DNA from: Rubrobacteraceae bacterium
GTDB lineage: Bacteria > Actinomycetota > Rubrobacteria > Rubrobacterales > Rubrobacteraceae
Direction: 5' to 3'
DNA: 10,184 nt
Assembly: GCA_013698525.1 (NCBI GenBank)
Contig: JACCSM010000190.1
Coordinates: 1 to 10,184, forward strand
Under the pieces are notes generated by a model. It had not been told where the DNA came from. It saw nothing but the letters and a program-made list of their open reading frames with translations, and did not search any database. Below are positions 6,451-10,184 of the stretch, piece after piece. Within the stretch, counting starts at the first letter, position 1. Every line of letters starts with the position of its first letter. Both the position numbers and the translations under genes were made by a program.

Positions 6451-7029
6451 AACAAGAATGCCGCAGGACCCGCTTGCTCTTCAACTCCATGGCTCAACCA
6501 CGGTTCCCTGGGGTGCTACCAGAAGATAGCTGACCTGAAGAGAAGACACCGTTCCCCTTCTGAGAGCCGTCAGAGACTACTCGAGCGGGTGGGTGAACTA
6601 CAGACGAAGCTAGATCGTACCCGTGAACTCTATACAGACGGAGACTACTTAAAAGAGGAGTACCATGAGAAGAGGGACGCTATTCAGGATCAGATCATGA
6701 TAGTTCAGCAGGACCTATCGAAGCTGGAGAACGTAGCTGCCGGGATAACAAGGATCGAGTTCCTTAGGCACCTGCTAATGTCCATAACTCCGGGCGTGGA
6801 CAACACATACTTTGGATACGCTGGAACTGCCAGGGGAGAAGATCAACGTCATCTTGTTGTAACCGCCTATCCTGATCACCATTCGTTCTTCACCTCCTCG
6901 GGGGATAGGTCAATGGTAGAGAGGCAAGAGTTCTATAGAAAAATGAACTTGTTGGTCAGGGTCCACGATGACGATCTGGAGCTGGAGATAGCCACTCCAG
7001 CCATTTCCCAGTCTGAAGATCCTTCGTGA
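6451..7029 (+). pseudogene. Remnant with serine-recombinase-like C-terminal coiled coil
   Basis: An open frame continues out of the IS complement, but only the part after about 6451 is likely native. From about 6570 it encodes a coiled coil (RLLERVGELQTKLDRTRELY, then TDGDYLKEEYHEKRDAI) that closely resembles the segment after the zinc ribbon of large serine recombinases (consensus like RL.ELY.DG.I..EEY..RR..I). The catalytic resolvase domain, recombinase domain and zinc ribbon are absent, so it cannot recombine DNA. The following stretch (about 6775-6950) is unlike known recombinases, while the last part (EFYRKMNLLVRVHDDDLELEI) again resembles their C-terminal strand. Base composition is visibly more AT-rich than in flanking genes. 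No start codon with a ribosome site was found. The family call rests on the coiled coil alone. Confidence 0.5.
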
Positions 7030-7351
7030 AAGCGCTGCGGGCGACGACGCGGTCGCATCCGGCCTCCCGCGCGGCGACGGCGAGGTCTTTCTGGACGTGG
7101 GAGAGGAAGCCGACTGTGGAGACGTCCCGCGTCGCTTCGTCGGACCTCACGCTCCTGAGGAGGGCGAGCGGCTCGAAGCGGGCGGAGTTGAGGTCGATGA
7201 CGAGCAGGTCGGGCGGGGACTCGCGCAGGGCCTCGAGGAGCTTCCTGGGGTTGCGGGGAAACGCCGCGTCGATGCCGAGTTGGGACGCCGTCTCGGAGAT
7301 CTTACTCTTGAACAAAAGGTCTTCTACGGCTGCGAGGATTCGTCTCGTCAC
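6956..7351 (-). CDS. Receiver-like (degenerate response regulator) protein, 3' end probably replaced
   Basis: From the GTG at 7351 the product is about 131 residues. It has the alternating strand/helix pattern of a CheY-like receiver: ILAAVEDLLF at the start, the phosphoacceptor-like strand DLLVIDLN, then VSTVGFLSHV and CDRVVARSAF. The usual acidic pair after strand 1 is reduced to a single ED, so phosphorylation is uncertain. The start is chosen because GGAGG lies five bases upstream; a GTG at 7387 lacks one. Native homologues as I recall them end soon after the SAF motif; here the frame continues with QTGKWLEWLSPAPDRHRGP, which overlaps the opposite-strand remnant ending at 7029. The junction near 7020 therefore looks like an insertion or deletion edge that swapped the last few codons. 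It is divergent from the ABC transporter gene. Confidence 0.75.
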   Translation of the reverse strand: MTRRILAAVEDLLFKSKISETASQLGIDAAFPRNPRKLLEALRESPPDLLVIDLNSARFEPLALLRSVRSDEATRDVSTVGFLSHVQKDLAVAAREAGCDRVVARSAFTKDLQTGKWLEWLSPAPDRHRGP

Positions 7352-7421
7352 GTTGGCCTCCGTGCTGTGGTTGGGTAAGACTCGCACATTCTACCCGCGG
7401 GTGGTGAGGTATCATATACGG
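7352..7421. promoter_or_regulatory. Divergent promoter region between receiver and ABC genes
   Basis: For the ABC gene, TATCAT (7410-7415) stands six bases before the GTG at 7422, the same leaderless layout as at 980-992. For the receiver gene, the complement reads TAGAAT (7393-7388), a good -10 box, which would give a leader containing GGAGG before the GTG at 7351. No convincing -35 is seen for either. The two -10 boxes are about 16 bases apart on opposite strands, so the promoters overlap and may compete. Confidence 0.45.
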
Positions 7422-9239
7422 GTGAATAGATTGAAGGAAGTTCGCGCCGGGCTACGGCGCACCAGAGAGACACTTTCCAACTTCACGCCGTTCTTGAGGC
7501 CCCGCCGCGTTGGGCTTCTGGTGGCGCTAGTCGTGTTATTGCTCGAGACGCTGATGAGCCTCGCGCAGCCGTGGCCGCTGGCCCTGATCATCGACTATGT
7601 GCTGACGGACAACAAGCCGCTCCCTGACGTGCTGCCCGCTCCTCTGGCCGATGAGGCACTACTTCTGGCGGGGATAGCGTTCCTGATAGTTTTGATCTTC
7701 ACGGCAACCAGGAGCGTCGCCTCGTTCCGGCGCTACCTGCTCCAGAAGCTCGGGCAGGAGACCGTCTTCGACATGCGCGAGGCCCTGTACGCGAAAGTCC
7801 ACGCCCTAGGCCTCGACTACCACGGCAGCAAGCGCACCGGGGACACCATAACCCGCGTCACCAGCGACGTGAAAGAGGTTCGCACCATGCTCGTCGACTC
7901 GGTAGTCGAGGTGTTCTCCTCTGTGACCATCCTGATCGGGATGATGGTCGTCATGCTCTGGCTCGACTGGCAACTGACCCTCCTCGCCCTCGTCACAGTA
8001 CCTTTCCTCTTCCTCGCTGTCAGCCGCTACAGGAGGGCGCTCGTGCAGCGGATGCGTATCGTGAGGGCGAGGGAGGGCGCCATCGCCAGCGTCATGCAGG
8101 AGGCGATAATCGGCATAAGGGCCGTCAAACTCTTCGCCCGTGAGGATGACGAGATGGAGCGCTTCAGGACCGAGAGCAGGGAGTCCCTCAGGGCCAGCGT
8201 GGACAGCGCGATGATAGAGGCGAAGTTCAGCACCGTCCTCGGGATCGTAGGGGGACTGGGTACGGCGCTGGTGGTGTACTTCGGGGCGAGGCAAGTTCTG
8301 TCCGGTGTCCTCTCTTTAGGCGATCTCACCGTCTTCGTGGCCTACCTCGCCCTCTTCCTCTCGCCCCTTTGGGCCTTGAGCCGGCAGGTCAACCAGATCG
8401 GCACCTCACTCGTCTCCGGCGAGCGCATCATCGACCTCTTGAACGCGGAGCCGACAGTGAAGGACCTACCAGGAGCCCTTCCCGCGCCTGCCTTCGACGG
8501 CCGGGTTACCTTCGAGGACGTGAGCTTCGCCTACGAGGACGAGGCCGGGGAGGTCCTTGGCGGCGTGGACTTCGACGTCGAGGCAGGGAGCAGAGTCGCG
8601 CTCGTCGGGGTGAGCGGTGCGGGCAAGACCACGGTAACGAGCCTCATCGCCCGCCTCTACGACCCGCAGGACGGAAGGGTCCTCATCGACGGGGAAGACA
8701 TAAAGGACTTCACCCTCAAGTCCTTGCGTGACTCCATAACCTTCGTGCCGCAGGATCCCCTGCTCTTCCGGGCGACCGTCGCCGAGAACATAGCCTACGG
8801 GCGGCCTGGGTCGTCCCGCGAGGAGATCGAGGCTATAGCCGAACTCGCGGGGGCCGACGACTTTATCCGGGCGCTGCCAGAAGGCTACGACACCGTGCTC
8901 TCCGAGCGCGGTGAGAGCTTGAGCGGCGGGCAGAGGCAGCGCATCTCCATCGCGCGTGCCATGCTCAGGGACACCCCTATCCTGATCCTGGACGAGCCCC
9001 AGTCCGGCCTCGACGCCGAGGCCGCAGCGGCCGTCGAGGAGAGCTGGAGGGCCCTGACCGAAGGACGCACCACGTTCGTCATCGCCCACGAGCTCAGGCT
9101 GGTCAGAAGTGTAGATTCGATCCTCGTGATCGAAGACAGCAGCGTCGCCGAGGCAGGCACCCACGAGGACCTCGTCTCCTCGGGTGGCCTCTACGCGAGG
9201 CTGTATTCTTTGCAGGAGCGCGACCCCGTGCAGCCTTAG
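7422..9239 (+). CDS. ABC transporter, fused permease and ATPase (exporter type)
   Basis: The 605-residue protein has six membrane segments (about 30-52, 78-98, 164-180, 184-201, 272-288 and 301-319) and then one ATPase domain (about 360-600). It is therefore a half-transporter of the MsbA/multidrug exporter type that works as a dimer in the cytoplasmic membrane. Walker A is GVSGAGKTT (396-404, K402), the Q-loop FVPQDPLLF, the signature LSGGQ (500-504), and Walker B ILILDE with D524 and E525. The D-loop is SGLD and the switch histidine is H556 (VIAHE). All catalytic residues are present. Walker B is followed by PQSGLD where PTSALD or ATSALD is common. The GTG start lacks a ribosome site but has TATCAT six bases before it, so it may be leaderless. 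The long open frame upstream is a shadow of the receiver gene. The substrate is unknown. Confidence 0.95.
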   Translation: MNRLKEVRAGLRRTRETLSNFTPFLRPRRVGLLVALVVLLLETLMSLAQPWPLALIIDYVLTDNKPLPDVLPAPLADEALLLAGIAFLIVLIFTATRSVASFRRYLLQKLGQETVFDMREALYAKVHALGLDYHGSKRTGDTITRVTSDVKEVRTMLVDSVVEVFSSVTILIGMMVVMLWLDWQLTLLALVTVPFLFLAVSRYRRALVQRMRIVRAREGAIASVMQEAIIGIRAVKLFAREDDEMERFRTESRESLRASVDSAMIEAKFSTVLGIVGGLGTALVVYFGARQVLSGVLSLGDLTVFVAYLALFLSPLWALSRQVNQIGTSLVSGERIIDLLNAEPTVKDLPGALPAPAFDGRVTFEDVSFAYEDEAGEVLGGVDFDVEAGSRVALVGVSGAGKTTVTSLIARLYDPQDGRVLIDGEDIKDFTLKSLRDSITFVPQDPLLFRATVAENIAYGRPGSSREEIEAIAELAGADDFIRALPEGYDTVLSERGESLSGGQRQRISIARAMLRDTPILILDEPQSGLDAEAAAAVEESWRALTEGRTTFVIAHELRLVRSVDSILVIEDSSVAEAGTHEDLVSSGGLYARLYSLQERDPVQP

Positions 9240-9252
9240 AGGGGGTGAGCCT

Positions 9253-9324
9253 TTGAGAGAGATGCTCATAATGTGCATCGTCCTCACCGCCGTTGCGGTC
9301 GCGATCTACGTCTCTTTCGCGTAG
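9253..9324 (+). CDS. Possible 23-residue single-helix membrane microprotein
   Basis: A TTG-started frame encodes MREMLIMCIVLTAVAVAIYVSFA. After a charged MRE it is one hydrophobic stretch long enough to span a membrane. GGGGGTGAG (9241-9249) lies just upstream as a ribosome site, with short spacing; the ATG codons at 9262 or 9271 are alternative starts. It begins 13 bases after the ABC transporter stop, so cotranscription is likely, and a regulatory role on the transporter is conceivable. At this length chance cannot be excluded. Confidence 0.45.
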   Translation: MREMLIMCIVLTAVAVAIYVSFA

Positions 9325-9345
9325 CGTCAGCTGCGCGCTAACGCT
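9322..9345. terminator. Weak inverted repeat between convergent gene ends
   Basis: AGCGT (9323-9327) pairs with ACGCT (9341-9345), and TAGCG (9322-9326) can alternatively pair with CGCTA. The repeat lies between the microprotein stop and the stop of the minus-strand hydrolase fragment, where a bidirectional terminator would be expected. No T run is present, so the call is weak. Confidence 0.25.
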
Positions 9346-9981
9346 TCAGCGCCGCAGACGCGCATCGAGCATACGGAGCACGCGCCGCCAGGAATCCTCG
9401 TTGGCGGCCGCGTTGCCCTCGGGATCTCCGCCGTAGTAGTAGGTTCCCGGCGTGGCCGGCAGGTAGGGTGGCTGGATGCCGTGCCCGGCGTCGGGATAGT
9501 GGCGAAACTCGTCGTGGTAGGGGCGTCCGGGGCGCCCGAGACGCTCCATGGCGACCTGGGAGAGCTGGGTGGCTGGCCACACCTGGTCGGCGTCGCCGGA
9601 GACGAGGAGGATGGGACCCCTGGTACGCTCGACCGGTATCTGGGCTTTTTCGATCTGCCCGGGCTTGGCCTGAAAGATATCGAAGGGGTTTGGGATCCAG
9701 GGTAGCGGTCTGCCGCGGAAAGTCCACGCCGGTTCGGGACCCGCCGGAGATGGGAACACGAATCCGCTTCCAGCGTAGCTCACCACGGCTTCGACGTCGG
9801 AGTAGTGCGTACCCAGGAGCAGGGCAAGCTCCCCACCGCGCGAGGTGCCGACTACCCCGAGCCTGTCGCCAAGCACCGAAGGCTGGTCCTTCAACCAGCG
9901 GATCGCCCCCCCGAAGTACTCCAGTGGGATGCTTGCGAGCCTGTCGGGCAGCGAGCCAAAGTAGAAGTAGCATCTCAGCAC
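9346..9981 (-). pseudogene. 5'-truncated BAAT_C-type alpha/beta hydrolase
   Basis: The frame encodes 211 residues matching the C-terminal domain of the acyl-CoA thioester hydrolase / bile acid-CoA:amino acid N-acyltransferase family: LPDRLASIPLEYFGGAIRWL, the nucleophile elbow GTSRGGE (S47), an acid residue in SGDADQVWP (D130 or D132) and the histidine of DAGHGI (H167). The catalytic triad is therefore kept. Missing is the N-terminal part, about 60-100 residues or more with the GGSEGG-like oxyanion loop; homology starts abruptly at YFG near residue 7. The first possible start (GTG at 9981) has no ribosome binding site, and the DNA beyond it is AT-richer and unrelated. It is most likely a pseudogene left by a deletion, although a short expressed hydrolase cannot be excluded. 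A second long frame on the same strand (9338-9973) is its shadow. Confidence 0.75.
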
Positions 9982-10028
9982 TTCAGCTTTTTGTTTTCGC
10001 TTATAGCCTATCGCATACAGCCGAATGG

Positions 10029-10063
10029 GCGATTCGCGGTAGGTCTATACCTATGCGAATCGC
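10029..10063. terminator. Strong hairpin after the dehydrogenase gene
   Basis: GCGATTCGC (10029-10037) and GCGAATCGC (10055-10063) form a perfect nine-pair stem. Inside it TAGGT (10040-10044) pairs with ACCTA (10049-10053) around a CTAT loop, with small bulges. The structure begins one base after the dehydrogenase stop on the minus strand and would be its terminator. No U run follows on that strand, so it may instead stabilise the 3' end. CGAAT (10022-10026) can also pair with ATTCG (10032-10036), an overlapping alternative stem. Confidence 0.5.
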
Positions 10064-10064
10064 T

Positions 10065-10184
10065 CTAGTAGAGTAGACGTTTGTCCAGCATGTTCAGCAG
10101 TTCTTCACCGGCAAGGTAGCGGCGCAGGTTCTCGCAGAAGAGGTTGGTCTGTGAGGCGTTGATCAGGTCTGGCACGACGTCCGT
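10065..10184 (-). CDS. Probable D-2-hydroxyacid dehydrogenase, C-terminal 39 codons (partial)
   Basis: Only the end of the gene is in the window; it continues past base 10184. The visible 39 residues finish in LFCENLRRYLAGEELLNMLDKRLLY, closely resembling the NAD-dependent D-isomer-specific 2-hydroxyacid dehydrogenase terminus (pattern IF.ENL.RYL.GEPLLNVVDK..GY). Members reduce or oxidise 2-keto/2-hydroxy acids such as phosphoglycerate, glyoxylate or hydroxypyruvate; the exact substrate cannot be read here. The TPH motif expected about 40 residues from the end is not clearly seen (VVPDLIN stands near its place), so the gene may be divergent or damaged. The stop TAG is one base from the strong hairpin. 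Confidence 0.6.
   Translation of the reverse strand, partial: TDVVPDLINASQTNLFCENLRRYLAGEELLNMLDKRLLY

Noticed and set aside
5240..6470. Target site duplication of the IS
   Set aside because: No matching direct repeat was found at the inferred ends; the ends themselves are uncertain.
7026..7421. N-terminal extension of the ABC transporter frame
   Set aside because: It is antisense to the receiver gene and resembles no ABC domain. The TATCAT-spaced GTG at 7422 begins just before the transporter homology.

Overview
The window looks like a GC-rich actinobacterial chromosome, most probably Rubrobacter or a close relative. This rests on the GC-rich codon pattern with frequent AGG and ATA codons, the multi-PAS GGDEF-EAL regulator, a divergent-receiver protein of a type I associate with that group, and two starts that look leaderless behind a TATCAT box. 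The taxon is an inference. No RNA gene or CRISPR array was seen.

Left part (1-4500): a five-helix membrane protein on the minus strand (139-732) is divergent from a small acidic protein (992-1279) and a large PAS-PAS-PAS-PAS-GGDEF-EAL cyclic-di-GMP protein (1344-4295). The divergent region holds a perfect 20-bp palindrome and a candidate leaderless start. A dispersed repeat of about 75 bp lies at both edges (1-77 and 4426-4500) in the same orientation, and the first copy runs into three TTCT(n)AGAA-type boxes.

Middle part (4500-7350): a good sigma70-like promoter drives a 66-aa Trp/Arg-tailed protein whose stop overlaps the start of a two-helix membrane protein. That protein runs into an IS1-like insertion sequence with an intact DDE transposase (5305-6420, minus). 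On the far side of the IS lies a lower-GC remnant with a coiled coil like the C-terminus of large serine recombinases. This remnant abuts the 3' end of a receiver-like gene (minus), whose last codons appear to have been replaced. The stretch 5270-7030 therefore reads as a layered insertion/deletion scar.

Right part (7350-10184): a half-plus-half ABC exporter (7422-9239, full permease and ATPase in one chain, apparently leaderless) is followed by a possible 23-aa single-helix microprotein. Next come a 5'-truncated BAAT_C-type alpha/beta hydrolase (minus), a strong hairpin, and the last 39 codons of a probable D-2-hydroxyacid dehydrogenase (minus) running off the window.

The genes do not form one pathway. 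The coherent units are the c-di-GMP locus (with its possible operator), the coupled small-protein/membrane-protein pair, and the divergent receiver/ABC pair. I saw no wholly new multi-gene system. The most unusual items are the repeat-flanked c-di-GMP locus, the palindromic operator and the mosaic insertion scar.
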